From Bolinopsis microptera (Eukaryota; Ctenophora; Tentaculata; Lobata; Bolinopsidae): a stretch of DNA of 64,000 nt. The DNA lies in contig NC_087072.1 of the NCBI RefSeq assembly GCF_026151205.1, positions 20,796,103 to 20,860,102 of the forward strand. Reading direction: 5' to 3'. Both the position numbers and the translations under genes were made by a program. Below the pieces are notes generated by a model that saw only the letters and a program-made list of their open reading frames with translations, was not told the DNA's origin and did no database searches. Below, piece by piece: positions 1 through 13,571 of this stretch (position 1 is the stretch's first letter; each line of letters starts with the position of its first letter).

Positions 1-267
1 GTGAGAATTTTGCTCTTTTGTGATTTCCAACAAATTCTGCTTTGCCACGACAGTTTAATGTCATTATAAATGAATTTAATGCCAACTTGAATGAGTATTA
101 AGTGGCATATTCAGTCAGTGATCGACCGCTATGCTTACCTAAACACAAGGAAATGTTTTTAGAGGAAAAATTTCGAAATTGTTGAAACTTCCTCCTTATT
201 AATGAAGATATCAGTTTATATTTCGACTTTATAAAGTACCCTGACATTATAATCAAAAAGAGATGAC

Positions 268-779
268 ATTTGACCAAAACCCATAATCATGGGTAGAGTG
301 GACCGCTGCCAGTGTCTCTCTTTCCCAAACAAAAGGAAATGATATTAATTTGATTGACCGTTCTCAAATGCAAAATGATACCGAGAATGAAATCGGTCGC
401 TCGCTTAATTCCCATTCATTTACAATAGTAATAGATTAAGAAGAACTACCCAAAGGCAGCTGTACTCAGCAATAAAGATTCAATAAACTTCAGCTAATTC
501 AATATGTAATAACTACCACCCTTACCCCGAAATACTAGGTATCGACCCGAACGCAACCCAAAGAGATTTTTACAGCATCTGATTGATGTACCTAATCAAT
601 CGAAACTTATCACAATTCGTAAGCCGTGAATGAATGGGAAAAGCGAGCGACCGATTTCATTCTCGGTATAATTTTGCATTTGAGAACGGTCAATCAAATT
701 AATATCATTTCCTTTTGTTTGGGAAAGAGAGACACTGGCAGCGGTCCACTCTACCCATGATTATGGGTTTTGGTCAAAT
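268..779. mobile_element. Foldback (MITE-like) element with ~150-bp inverted arms
   Basis: The left arm (about 268-420) and right arm (about 629-779) are reverse complements over roughly 150 bp with few differences. Both carry the GGGTAGAGTGGACCGCTGCC block and the AATGAATGGG block. The ~207-bp spacer holds no reading frame. This is the architecture of a non-autonomous inverted-repeat DNA transposon. I could not define a clear target-site duplication, so the outer limits are approximate. Confidence 0.75.
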
Positions 780-3700
780 AAAATATAATATGTATTAACT
801 GCGCACTGATTATAATTCGATAATGTAGACATGAGATTCCTGATTCATAGAGAACTAGCCGGCCGGCAAATATGTCGTGGCAACTACTATAACTCTATTA
901 CTATACGTATAAAAATATAAACGGAGAAACATCAACGAAATCTTATTACCTATACGGATACCCTGAGCCCTTGAGAAAGAAAAGAATTTAGACCTGTACC
1001 TGATGGCGATTTTTCTCACCAAGTTAACAGAGCCTGTCACCCCCATTTTATTCGCATTATAATATTATTATTAGACGAGACTAAATACTGCCTCCAATAT
1101 ATAATTTATTGATACTTTTATAGATAACTGCAACGGCCCTTAAGCGCTTGGTACATCGACTTTAATTCTATTTTAAGTCTATATAATTATCTGCATGTAC
1201 CCGGGAATTATAAACTGCAAAATCTTGCAGCTTCGGGAAATAAAATTACCACAATGATATCACTATCAGAGTTCAGACTACGCAATATGTAAGTCAACGA
1301 AAATAAATCCCATGGAAAAAGCGCTCTTGATGAAACGCTAATGAGAGCGGGAACTGGAAAAAGGACGGTCAAGGACGGTCAAGGACGGTCAAGCATTCTG
1401 TTGACACGTATTTCTTTTCAGAAAACCACATTTTTATCAATTCACGTTAGTTTTATTTGGTTCTTAATTAAGGGGGGGGGGGGGGGGGGGGGGGTTCACC
1501 CTGATTCTTTTGTGAAACTTGGTTTCGAGATAGCAGTTGACCAACAAACTAGGACCGGTGACCAAACTTTTGAGGGGGTCCCGGACCCCAACCGCCAAAC
1601 GGTGCCCACGGGGCAGCCACGCCCATATTTGGTCCAAATTATAGCCAAATACCCTGAACATGCCCAAAACCCCGGTTTTAGGTGCTCTACTTGTTATACA
1701 TTATAGCTAGTGGTCCCCTGAACCAGTTTATGAATTTTCATCAAGATTGGACAAAAATGACTGAGTTATGAGCTAAAAACTATATGCCCACAAGTTCAGG
1801 ATCAATATCATCTTTTAATTACAAATCATGGACAGACCACTTGCACTTCTAAAGTTTTAATCCTTCCGCCCGAGTGTGCTAAATCACTCTACAGTCGATC
1901 TTCGAGATTTTTCTAAAAGGGCCCCTGACACTGACAGTTGAAATCTACCTGATTCGATGTATTTTTGTACGCTGATTCCGAATCACTCCTCGAGATGATG
2001 TCATAACCAATGACATATGGTTAAAATGCTCCCCTAGAGAGATATCGGCTCGATCACGTGATATGACCATATAAGGAAGTTTGCCTAATTTCTCGTTAGG
2101 GTTAGGGTTTCAGCATATGCTTCAGTTAGGGATTGGGTTAGGGTTAGGGTTGGGATCAGATTAGAGGGTTAGGGTTTCGAATAGTCATTCAGATCCACCG
2201 AGAGGACTTGTTAAAAAAGTCACGACAGTCCAGTTTAGAGTGATTGATTAATCATCGCATCATCCCCGCCCGCTGGTTAATTTCAGTTCAGATTACCTGA
2301 TTAAACTGCGTGATCTGGGGTTGTCATGTAGAGTTAAAATCAGGATCCTTTATATTCACAGTTAAATATAATGTGATTACAACCACTAGACCCGTAAATA
2401 CATCAATATTCTGCTTCAACTTCAAGCAGCCTCTTCAGACTCCATATACGTCTACCTCTAAATCGTATCATTATTAGATAGAGTTGTAAACAAGGTTTCA
2501 TCCGAATAGATCATTAGTACGCCAGATTAGCAGTTAGAAAGATTCCCCTGGAATCCTTCCTTTCGGTATAGTTCAAGATATTTTATTTAAAAGTTCATCG
2601 CCGGTTAGTCACTGCAGAATAACTACAGTAAGGGTTTCCTGTAATTCTGATATATAGTGTCCTTTGAGTAAGCGTAATACTGCAGCCACGGAAGCATCAA
2701 GTTTCGAACTTTCAGCACCTATAAATATTTGCACTAACAGTAAGTCAAATTATGTATGTAAGAATGTAGTCAAATTTTGTTGGAGGAGAAGTTTAATCTC
2801 ATACTGATACATACCGCCGCACCCGCTGACTTTCAATATTTGTCCGTATATCGTCCTAAAGAGAAGGAATTGCTGTGAGGATCCGTTTCTAATGGATGGA
2901 AATTAATAAGATTGCAACACTGAACACAGTATACAGGGTTGTTCACGAAATATCCGTACAGTTTTTACGGAGGAGCAGCCAGCAATCAGCTCAATTTTGC
3001 ACTTTGTAAATGTATCTACCTGCCACGTACCCAATTGATACTATAATAACGAGTATTTAATTCAGTGTTCAGATAATCGCACTAGTTAGCCGGAATAAAA
3101 TGGAACCCTTCCGTCTGGTGCCAACTTGAGACTGTGATTATGAGTCCTCAAAGTTATTTGGCAACTAAACATATAAGAGTGGCTTCGAATTCAATTCAAC
3201 TTTCATCTCCATGCGAGACTTAGAGGTACCTCCTAAACTGAAAACTTACAAATTGAAGGTAATTTTAAAGGTTGGTAGAAAGGCGAGGGCGTAAGAAGAA
3301 TTCAAAAAATGTCCAGGTTGAGGTATAAGTCAACACCTTTTATTAAAGGGGAAAACTTTATAATTCCAGAATTTTTTATTATTTTTAACAATTTATAGTT
3401 CAAGTTGTCAAATAGAAACCTGCACTTATTGATATTCACAGATGATATCCAATAACTCGATATGGCATTTCCTTCATTGTTGCCATAAATTTCACCTACT
3501 TTGCCCACTTTATCCGGAGTGTGGAGAAGCATTGTATCTGGAGATAAGGATCACCACAGCACCATCATGGTGCCACCATGTAGTGCTTGGCACAGAGCGT
3601 GGACTATCATGGTGCCACCATGTAGTACTTGGCACAGAGCGTGGACTAATAGACCTGTTAATTAAGATGACCGCGGTGTTTCTCAGCTATCAGTATACGA

Positions 3701-5204
3701 GTGTGTAATGTGTTGACTTTTTATGTGGTGTTCCTTTACAATTACCTAGTTATCTGTCGCATACGAGATTGGAAGTTACGTCACTGAATAACATTAGTGG
3801 ATCCTGATAACCTAATTGGAATTCTACAGTGGATCCTTGAGCAGTGCATGAAATATGAATTATTGTGGGGCGCCGGGACACCAATCCTGTGATAATTTGG
3901 ACATTCAACTTATTTAGATTTTGGATAAATCCCGATCAAACTGTAGGTCTTTCTAGACAGAAAAATGCAAACAGGCTATCATGATTCGGTTATCTTGTCG
4001 TCCAGCACAATATTTATAGCTGAAAGCGACTAGAAATCTTATTCTACTGTCTAAAGAATATCAACACTACGCTTTGATGCCCAATCTATTTAAAGGAAAT
4101 GATTTTGAAGATAGGATTCTGGATGTTTCGAAATGATATTTTTAGGCTTTGAACCTACATGGGCAAATTTATCACTAACAATTAAAAGTACGAATAATAA
4201 TGGTGAAATTTAAGTCGAAATAAAAGCCTATTTAAGTTAGGCTATAGGAATGTTCTAATTAAAAAAAAATATATGTAAAACTTTTATTTAAATTTAAGTT
4301 TGATTTTTTTCAGTTTTCATCATCTCTTGTTTTAGAACTAGCTTGCGCTTACACAGTAAGAAGCGAAATTGTGCACTTAAGATCCTTAACTTAATCCAAT
4401 ACTCTAATATTAAAATAATTTCGAATGCAATCAAAGCTATTGAACGTGCATTGTACCTAATAATAGCGTTTAATTTAATTTTAAAAGAGTTTTCAAGTAC
4501 ATATTAATTGAACCCTCCAGCTAAAACGTGAACATACAAAAATTAATATTCACTATCACTATTCACCACATTTTTAATTCGAAGACCGTGCCTGCGGGTT
4601 TCAACTAATATGATAAATTATCATCAACGATTTAACTCCCTTCCAGCAGTTATGTTTTGATACTTCCGAGTCTTGGACAATTTTAGTTTGAGGCGGATCT
4701 CTTTTGACGGAGTAAATCTTTAAATCCTCAAAGCTTTCTTTTATGTTGATATCTTCTTGAGTGTGATACAGTTTTTATCTTTGGAGTTTGAAGCAAGTAA
4801 GACGATGATATGACTCAGATAAAACTTCGGGTGATACTTCTTCGAAACGTCGTAGGTGTGCTTATTTCCTTTCTTGAAATATATGACTTCGAAGGTCACG
4901 TTTCTGCACAAAAACTCGTCTTTGCCTTGCAGACGAGCTGTGTCTTAGTAATACCTCGAACATGGTTGTCATGACGACGAGCTGCGTCTTAGTAATACCT
5001 CTAACATGGTTGTCATGCTTATGTTTTGCAAAAATGAGGTCGCATAATCTCATGCACGTGATGCGACGATCCTACAGAACTAAGAGTATTTTTTGGCTAG
5101 CCAACAATCGCTTGTAGCTTTCTACCAAGTCAAGGTTCAAGAATCAGGTTAATTTGATCTGGTTGATGGACAACAAATCGTTGCGGGTAGATGTAGTGTG
5201 GAAT
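780..5204. other. Non-coding stretch with small repeats
   Basis: I see no splice-compatible coding exons here. It contains a 10-bp repeat (AAGGACGGTC, three copies, 1361-1390), a run of 23 G (1472-1494), a telomere-like dispersed repeat (listed separately), a 42-bp tandem duplication (3564-3605 and 3606-3647) and a 44-bp-period tandem duplication (4932-4974 and 4976-5018). The last few hundred bases should contain the testican 3' UTR, but no clear polyadenylation signal was identified. Confidence 0.6.
1867..2182 (+). repeat. Dispersed repeat with telomere-like TTAGGG core, copy 1
   Basis: This ~315-bp unit recurs in reverse orientation at about 17175-17506 and, more diverged, at about 30140-30450. 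Shared blocks are AAATCACTCTACAGTCGATC, the CTGATTCCGAATCA block and a terminal degenerate (GGTTAG)n stretch (2093-2176). The shared flanking sequence shows a dispersed repeat family that carries telomere-like units, not simple independent telomeric insertions. Confidence 0.75.
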
Positions 5205-8200
5205 CTACCGCCTGGCGCTGCAATCCATTGCTGCGTAAGATCTGGTGTCTTCGATCTCGTTACACTGTCGATCCACACACCTGTACGTGTCACCGTATTA
5301 ATAAATTATCCTATGTGTCTAAGCGGCATTGAACGAGATTCGTTTGACCTTTCATTTATAGGTTAAATATAGGGTAACAATACAAAAGAAGTGTTGACTG
5401 TTTGCACATTTTTCTAACAGTGTAAGCCGGAAATATTGCCCCATGGGATCGTCACACCCTAGAGGTGACGACTGATGCTATAAACTTATAGTCATGTGCT
5501 TGAAGACTTACCAGCAGACTTCGTGAAGGGCCCACAGCTTCTCACACTGCTTGCTGGCACAGCTCCCATCTGCCTCGCAGGTTACGATGGGCTGAACGTA
5601 TCTTCTGGTCTTGGAGTCCGTCATCGTCTTGGATTGGTAGACCAAGCAGGGCCTGTAGCAGTCTGAATGGTTGAGATGTAAGTTAGGAGGGGTGACGGTA
5701 ATCTCATCTTCATGACATTCCGACATTGACAAACACGATATATTTTTCTGGTTAAGTTTTCGGTGCAAGATATTTGCAAAGTGACCACATACAATAATAA
5801 TTATTATTCTATAAATATAATACATTTTTGTTAATAAATTGAATTTCAGAATGATGAATTAGTGACATTATTTTTGCTAAGATAACGAGTTAACGGTGAT
5901 CGGATGTAGTGAAATTGTCACCGCGTTCATGTAATATCTCACCTGGGCACCCCAAACATACGCTCCATTCATCCTCTCTTATAAAGCCGTCCATGTCCGT
6001 GTCACAATCCATGAAGAAAGACTCCCCGCATTGTTGGTCGGGAATGTTGGTTAGCATCTGAAATGTTTATTTATTATTATCATATATAAAGCATTATAAT
6101 TATATATGTAAATTATTATAGGTAAATCGCAGTTTTGTTGAGTGTCGATAATCGGAGCTCTATTATCTCTCTTTTATCACTAAATTATAACTGCCACTGT
6201 TCTAGTAATGTGCTTTTCAACTTAATACAAGTACAAGTACATAATGGACGAGAAACTGTGTTCATTTCTCCAGATCGGTCACCTGAAGAGCAAGCCAGAC
6301 ACCATTAGCTTGTTTTGGAGATGCAAAAGAAGGCAAAAGAAGGTTCGATTAGACGATATATTATATCAGAAGTTGTATTATTTGTCACTCACCCTTTAGA
6401 GCCGCCCCGACATAGTTAGTATAGCTAGCATTTGTGACTGCTACTATCCATATGGGCGGGATATACGCACATTATTTTACTTGAATCGTGATCAAACATG
6501 TATTTATGGCGTGACTACAAGCAGATCTTAAGTCCACTCTAACGACAAAAGATGTTACACTACCTCATTGCGGTGATACTTTTCTAATTATATGGAAATT
6601 TGTAGATACATGTAATATTAAAATATTTTCTATACTCTCTGGTGAGCTAAGGAACCCAGGGTAGGTATGATGACTCGGCTATTAAGACAAAACACGAACA
6701 GATAAAATACATTTGTGATATTGCTTGAAACAAATTCTAATCGTGATTATTTTTTGAGTATACAATGTCAGGGGTTGTAGTTGAACACATATGGTTTGCA
6801 AGGCGTTCCATAAAGTTAAAGATGGTATCAGTATAACGAGGTATAATAACACATAGCATGAGCATGACACGTGCGTTATTCAATAGTATTATAATGAATA
6901 ATGATGCTTCAAGAAAGACCGGAAATGAATGTCATTTTGTGGCAGAACGTTTCCTCCAAAAAAGCTGGGGTTCTACTGTTCATAAAATGATTAGATCCAA
7001 TTTATTATTCCCATTCGACAATAAACGATAATCTTAATTTCATTAGGGTGAAGGTCGCAATAGATAGATTTCCTCAACTGATTTTTGCAAATTGATTTAT
7101 TTTCAATATTTTATTGGCACTTCGAGTTCGACTCCGTTTACAACGTGTGCTTGATAGACTCAATTGTTGGAAGTAGATTAATCTTTTTTTTCGTCGGAAA
7201 GATCTCTTCATATTAATTATTTTCGTTTTATTGAGAAGGAGACGAAGATAAAAAGGTACAATTTTAAGGAACATGATGAGAAATATAAAAAAATGAAGAA
7301 AACTTACATTGAGTTCCTTTTCAACGAGCTGCCTGTCGTAGTTTTCGTCCAGAATGTCAAATGACCAAGTCACCAGCTCCTTTTCAGTTGGTCCTGTTGG
7401 AAGTTTGAGTTTGTTAATTAACCAATTTCCATTCGAAAACATCTATTTTGAGCTTAAATAATAAATATAAATAATTTCCATTTATTATCATGAGAGAAAT
7501 ACTTATTTGTAATTGAACATGGCTGCATACCATGATTGCTCCATCCACAGTTTTTCTTGTTGAACAGTCTGTTTCTGACCTTTCCAGCAGATTTACAGTT
7601 AACGACTGTTTCATTATTGAAGACACTTTGAAGAGTCGTATCCACGTAATCTGAACAACATGTTTTATTTTCTTGATCCTTTCTTTATGGCATGTATTAT
7701 AATACAGCCAAACTTACACACTCCTCAAAGATTTATCTCTCTAATGCTTGTTGCGACTTTAGTATTCATTTTAGTAGTGTATTCTGATTCTGAACTCAGG
7801 TTTTCATGGTACGGTCATTTTCTTACAATCATCATAAAAAGGCTTCAATTTTATTCTTACATAATATAAAGAATTAATAAAGTGAAGTCGTACTTGAATA
7901 TACATACACATATACAATCATGTTTTTTTAAAGCTTCAAGTGCGGGAGAAGCATCATGATCCATTTTAAAACTCAATTTAGCACAGCGTAAAGCGTAAAA
8001 TGTTCAAAAATGCTCATCATGGGACACATTAAAGCATTAAGAAAACGAAGTCGTACTTGAATATACATATACATACACAATCATGTTATTTTTAAAGCTT
8101 CACGTTTTAAGTGCGGGAGAAACATCATGAGATATGTTTAATTTTAAAACTCAATTTAGCACAGCGTAAAGCGTAAAATTTTCAAAAATGCTCATGAACA

Positions 8201-11200
8201 CATGAAAACGGCTTATTAAATTTAAAAGCTGAATCAATGCTTATATACACGTCTGTACGCATGCTTTCTCACGCACTTGTTGATATGGCAAGTAAAAAGT
8301 GAAGCAGATAATCAGCTAAATTAAACTCTGATGTTGAAATCGATTTCTTATGAACTGCAGGTCCTGAGTGGAGATAATGATTTGTATTTTCTTAAGGGTG
8401 AGATCACGTTTGGCAGCTCAAATGATCTACAGAGTTGGTCCAAGAATTTTGCATTACGTTAAATAGAAAAATTTGCCCCCGCGTTGCTATTAATGTTTAT
8501 GATGTTTTGATGTCAGCAAACAGCTTTGACAAATAAATTTATCACGGCACATAAAGATCGTATCCAGTTTACAATAGTGGGGGCAAATTTAAAGATATTT
8601 AAGATGAACAGATAATTATAACTGATCAAAGTAAATTTTGAAGAGAGAGGACAATTAAACATTTCAACAATCCCATGAAAAGTCAAGACAGACGATAGGA
8701 ATCAAAAATCAAATCCCCAGAAGTCTATCAAAGCAATCAACAAGATTTGATAGTATACCGTAACAAAGGCGGTGTCAATCGGACGGGCTTCAATCAAATG
8801 ATTACCTGCACAATCGAGACCTGTGAAAAGGAAGAACGCAGGCAAGTTCTCTGGACATTCCATTATGGACTGGGATCCGCTTTTGGTGGCGAATTGAACC
8901 ACAACCTTGGCTTGGTTACAGTTTGAGATCTTTTCACACCTGTATGATGGTTAAATGTTCGTACAAAGATCTCTTTGAATTATGTTTTACAATCTTGGCT
9001 GAAAATGTGATATATTCTTTATTTGAATCATCATTAATTAATAATACAAAGAATAAGATATTGATAATTTTACCTTCTAACATGATCAGCCAGGTACTTG
9101 GTGGTCATCAATTCCTTGAGCATTTTTCTGTAGTTCATGACCCTCTCAGCCGAGCAAACTGAAGTGAAGCATGTTGAGCACTTATCCCGTGCTTTTTGCT
9201 CAACATTTACAATGCTTTAAAACTCACATCAACTTCATAAGTCATACGCCTAAACAGCACTTTCACTATAATTGTACAGAAAACATATCCATTTTATGAG
9301 TGTTTGTCTTCGATAATTTCAGCGCATTCAGAAGAACGTATGAAGAATGTGCTGTGAACCCAGTGAATGCTAACATTTATCAGCATGCACATTGCATGGC
9401 TGTCAGGAACAGAATACCTCTGATACCTCCTTACATTTTATGCATGTATTTTCTAATCCACTAAATTTTATCAACAAGGTGTCATTAGAGCCTTATACAA
9501 ATCCAATCCACGCTGCTATCTGCATACGACAGTTTACCTTCTTCTATAATTTCTTCAGTCGGTGGTTGAGTTGTTCCTTCCCCTTAAATAAAGGAAATGT
9601 ATTTTGTGCTGTCTAGCCGGTATCATTCAACATATCGACAACCAATTTACCAAAAACGTGCTCCAAGTTCCAACGTATTGGACTGACAGATGTATAGACA
9701 ATTCATGCACGTGTTCAGTTCAACATGCATAGCTATAAGAAAAGGGTCAGGCAAAAAGTACTGGGTTTGGTTTTCGGGAATCTCGTTGAGAATAAATTAA
9801 TAAGAATCACCTCCCACATTTACTTGTGCAACATCGAGAATTTTATGAATGAGGGTCGGTTGCATTTTGGGTTGGGAATTCACACTTACGAGGTTCACAT
9901 TTGCCCACGTTGCGAACATTGATGGTCTCCATGTCAACCTTTCTCATACAAGCCATCTCACAAACGTTTCTGTAAGTCTTTCCGTTCGTGCCGCACAGGC
10001 AGTTTGCATCTATTGTGATACATCGGTCTTTGCAACCAATCGAAGCTTCACTTTCGCACTGAGATGTCAATGTTGATGTGTAGGTTTGAATCACGTAATT
10101 CATAACGAATGTATCAGTATCTATAATAAAGACTAGTAGACGGTGATACGACTATAGAAGATCTATGACTACAGAAGATCTATAGAAGATCGTCACGATT
10201 GGCAAATCGTATAGATTACGGATCTTGACAAAACTTTTGTGGGCTTCTATAATAGTCATAAAAGGTAAAAAGATGAGATGTTCCCAATAGTGTTTATAAA
10301 ATACGCACCACTTGATCTCTCCGGGGGTTCTGGAACTGTGGGTCTGCCTCCTCGTATACAAGTTCGTCTCCAAATACAGCCAGAGAGTTTACTTCCTCGG
10401 GTATAGCCACTGGTATTACTGGGGCGCCAGTTTTTGGCCTCGCTTTCTGAAAAATATTTTAAATCTTTGAAACTGTTAAACTCTAGAAAAAGTGTCGCAA
10501 AAACTGAAGAGAATCTGTAAAACTGAAAGTATTAAAAACGTTAGAAATATTTGTTGTCCACATTCATGATGTGTCCAAAAATAACTTGCTCTTCAAATTT
10601 GTTCACACAATTGTTATCCCAGTGTTTAAAGGTGAGTTTAAAATATATTCAAACTTCCTTATTGCGGCGTTATGAAAGAGTCTGCGTTAAAAATGGGTAT
10701 GCTCTTTCGTGGTTCAAGAATGGGCAAACCGACTATAAACTTTTGGTAACCGTATTTGAGTCTCCTGCATTAATCAAAAGCTCGCAAAATTTTGATAATT
10801 TGTCGTATAATCTTAAAATATGGATCGACGAACAAATTTATATTTAAAGTTTGCGCCTCATCAAACATTTTACCTTTAATATTATAGTGGTAAAATATTT
10901 GATTAAGTGAAAAAGTATGAATAGTCGCACTATTTACGAATAGTAATTTTAGGTTGAGCAGGGAAATCAAAGGGCTAAAACATATCATGTTTCGAGTGGG
11001 TGTATACTGTCATATTGCTTTACCTAGTAGGTGTATTGTTATATTGCTTTATGGTGGGTGTATTGTCATATAACTTTATCCTAAGATTATAAGCCTGCAC
11101 AATTTAATAATTGAAGCAAATTGATCAGCAAAAATTTATAAATAGATATTTACTTACCTCAGTGAAAGCAGCATCCTTCTCAATAGGGCCAGCGAGAAGC

Positions 11201-11271
11201 GGAGCAAAGAGGGTGGATAGCCAAATAAAAATAACAATGTCTTTCAAAAATCTCATTTTACGTTCCGTCAT
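5205..11271 (-). CDS. SPOCK: Testican-like secreted matricellular protein (Kazal + SPARC-EC + thyroglobulin-1), 10 exons
   Basis: Exons (minus strand, in order): 11158-11271, 10309-10446, 9890-10058, 9074-9158, 8806-8939, 7531-7650, 7308-7393, 5943-6057, 5512-5707, 5205-5280. They join in frame to 410 residues ending in TAG. Residues 1 to about 28 are a signal peptide. An acidic linker follows, then a Kazal domain (Cys85 to Cys138, with CGTNGKTYRNVC). The SPARC-type extracellular domain has two apparently intact EF-hand loops, DENYDRQLVEKE (269-280) and DTDMDGFIREDE (301-312). A thyroglobulin type-1 module spans about 337-406 with the CWCV signature split by intron 9. The order Kazal-EC-Tg is that of testicans; SMOC proteins carry Tg before EC. 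Testicans are extracellular proteoglycan cores that modulate proteases and growth factors. This one stops four residues after the Tg module and lacks the acidic Ser-Gly glycosaminoglycan tail. The acceptor of exon 9 (GAAG/ATGAG) is weak and least certain. Confidence 0.9.
7884..8208. repeat. ~163-bp tandem duplication in testican intron
   Basis: Two copies (starting at 7884 and 8047) share GAAGTCGTACTTGAATATAC at their starts and CTCAATTTAGCACAGCGTAA further in. They lie in the intron between the 8806-8939 and 7531-7650 exons. Small indels separate the copies. Confidence 0.8.
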
Positions 11272-13533
11272 AGAGGACATTCATGTTGATTCTAAAGCTT
11301 CATTTTACTAAATATATGGATTGATTGGTATTACATTGGAAAGATAAACAAATTTGAATTCAATATATTATTATTATGTTAAAACTGTAAAGCACTTGGA
11401 TAATGTCATATTTTCGCTAAAAAAATAAAATGTGTTTCTTACAAATACAATTTGTGCATAAATGTTGCCATTTAACGTTTAAGCATCTCAACACTTAATG
11501 TAGCTCAAATTGTTTTACGAAATCGTGGATAACCATTAACCAGTAACCAACAGTATTCAATGCGGATTAAAATATTTACAGATCGTTAAAAATTCTGCAT
11601 CTCAATTCTGGCACACGTACACACCAACAGATCACTGGTTAAGCTTACGACCACGATGACAAATTAAAGTATAGTGAACAGTTACAAGAGTTTATGGTCA
11701 TGCAACCGACATTCTAACAAACATTATATAAGAATGTAAATCAAATATCTACATTTTAGAACAAAAATTATAGTACTTGCTATTTCGCGAGTCGATACAT
11801 TGACTCAGACAAGTTTGATACACCAACGAATTGCTTTTCAATCAAAATGTCCAATCTTTTTACTAACGAAAAACATTTTTTGAACAAATTAATAACATAT
11901 ATAGAAAACGGGAAAAGAAAACTGAGAAGCAAACAAAAATAATTAACAAAGGACGAATTTAAAAGATGAGCAAAGACACATGACTGCCAAAACGAGAGTA
12001 GTAGAAACATCTACCCCGCAGTAATACTATGGCTTTCTCTACCTGTCAGCACCTAGCCAAATCAAATATATACACATCGTGCTGCTTATATTATTATACG
12101 GCTCACCGTAAGCAGCCACAAGGTGAACGTAGTGTTACATATGACAGGAGGGTGTTGTTACTAGCCCGCCTCTCTCACATGTTACCAGCCAAACACCGCA
12201 CAGGCAACAGTAACTAGATAAGTATTTCTTCTCCTCGTATAATTATGCTCATAGTTACTGAACTGCCCATACTTCCTGAGGTTAAAGCAGGAAGCCAGCA
12301 GTGTTCAGATTTATAAAGATTACACAGAGTGAAGGGTGTGTCGGGACCTGTAGCTCTGTAGGTATTCCCGCTAGTCGCTACTTGCATCTCAGGTCAGAAC
12401 TCTCGCTGTAAAGTCACCCTGTTTAATGTTTGTTGGCCTAGAAACTCAAGTGTTAAAGACTACCGCTGGGGAGAGAAAATACTGCTGTCCTTTCCGGAAG
12501 GAGCACATGGTGTTATGAATGATCTAAGAAGTTGATAGACAGATGGGATGAACACTGGAACGAGCAGTGAGCACGGGTTAGTATTGAAGAGCAATTGGTT
12601 TAATAATCAAGTGTTAGGATATGCAATACTGGGATATGAAGTATCCGGCATATTATTAATGATAAAGTGGCATATAGATAACAGAGCGGGTTCCGGAGAA
12701 GAACAGTACAGCATTACTGCTTCACTAAACACAGCTAACGTGAGCTGGTTATCTAGACTATAACCTCGGCAAAGACAGCAGTTGATAGGAACAATTGTTA
12801 CTATTATTGGCTCTTTATTTACACGTACAAGTAAAGAGTGTCCGTTTATTAGCGTTTATAGTGTTCCACAAGTAATTCTACTGTTAACGTGGCCGGTGGC
12901 AGCGCAATTAAAAATAGCCAGCTGATTTCTTCAGACGGATAACTAGCTAATTATTTGTCTGCCAAAAGAAAGTCTAAGATCAACAGAAAGTCTTCAAATT
13001 GGAAGACGCGCATAAATCAAAAGATATTTAAAGAGTCTGAAAGAATTAACTAAATTAATTCTCCCACGAATATCCCATACTCCTTGAAAGTTGCAGATAA
13101 TCGTCTCGGCTTACAAGACCTACCCATATTTTAAAGTAACATAATCATTGTATTATTGAATATTGATCGCATTAACAAATTCGTATATAATTAGACTTAG
13201 TGAATCATTTTACTGTCAATCAAATTGAATCATTGAATTTAAGGTGTTACATATTTTATAAGAGCACCGGAGTCCTGAACATATGTCGATCAAACACAAC
13301 CAGGAAACTAAACTTTGGCATACGATACCCACAGTTACTACTTACTAGTAAAATTAAGTAGGGTCAGTGTGAGAGAGCACGCTGATAGAGCTGGGGTTTC
13401 ATGAAAAGTAAGGGTCAAAGTGAGGCCCTCCTTGTAGTTGTACCAAGTACGAGACCGCTATTGCAGCATTCCTGGGAAGTACTTATTTTACATAATCACA
13501 ACTTCAAGGTTTGCTTTTCAATTATTGTGAGCT

Positions 13534-13571
13534 TGTTTCGGCAGCACTTGAACTTCAAGTGCTGCCCGAAA
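13534..13571. repeat. Hairpin-forming inverted repeat
   Basis: GCAGCACTTGAA is followed after one base by its exact complement TTCAAGTGCTGC. The flanks TTCGG and CCGAA extend the stem with a single bulge. It lies in non-coding sequence, so a role is unknown. Confidence 0.8.

Noticed and set aside
2093-2176. True chromosome end
   Set aside because: The TTAGGG units are few and degenerate, shared flanks occur at two other internal sites, and sequence continues on both sides.
7660-7869. 69-codon plus-strand membrane-like frame
   Set aside because: It is antisense in an intron of the testican gene, with no splice or homology support.
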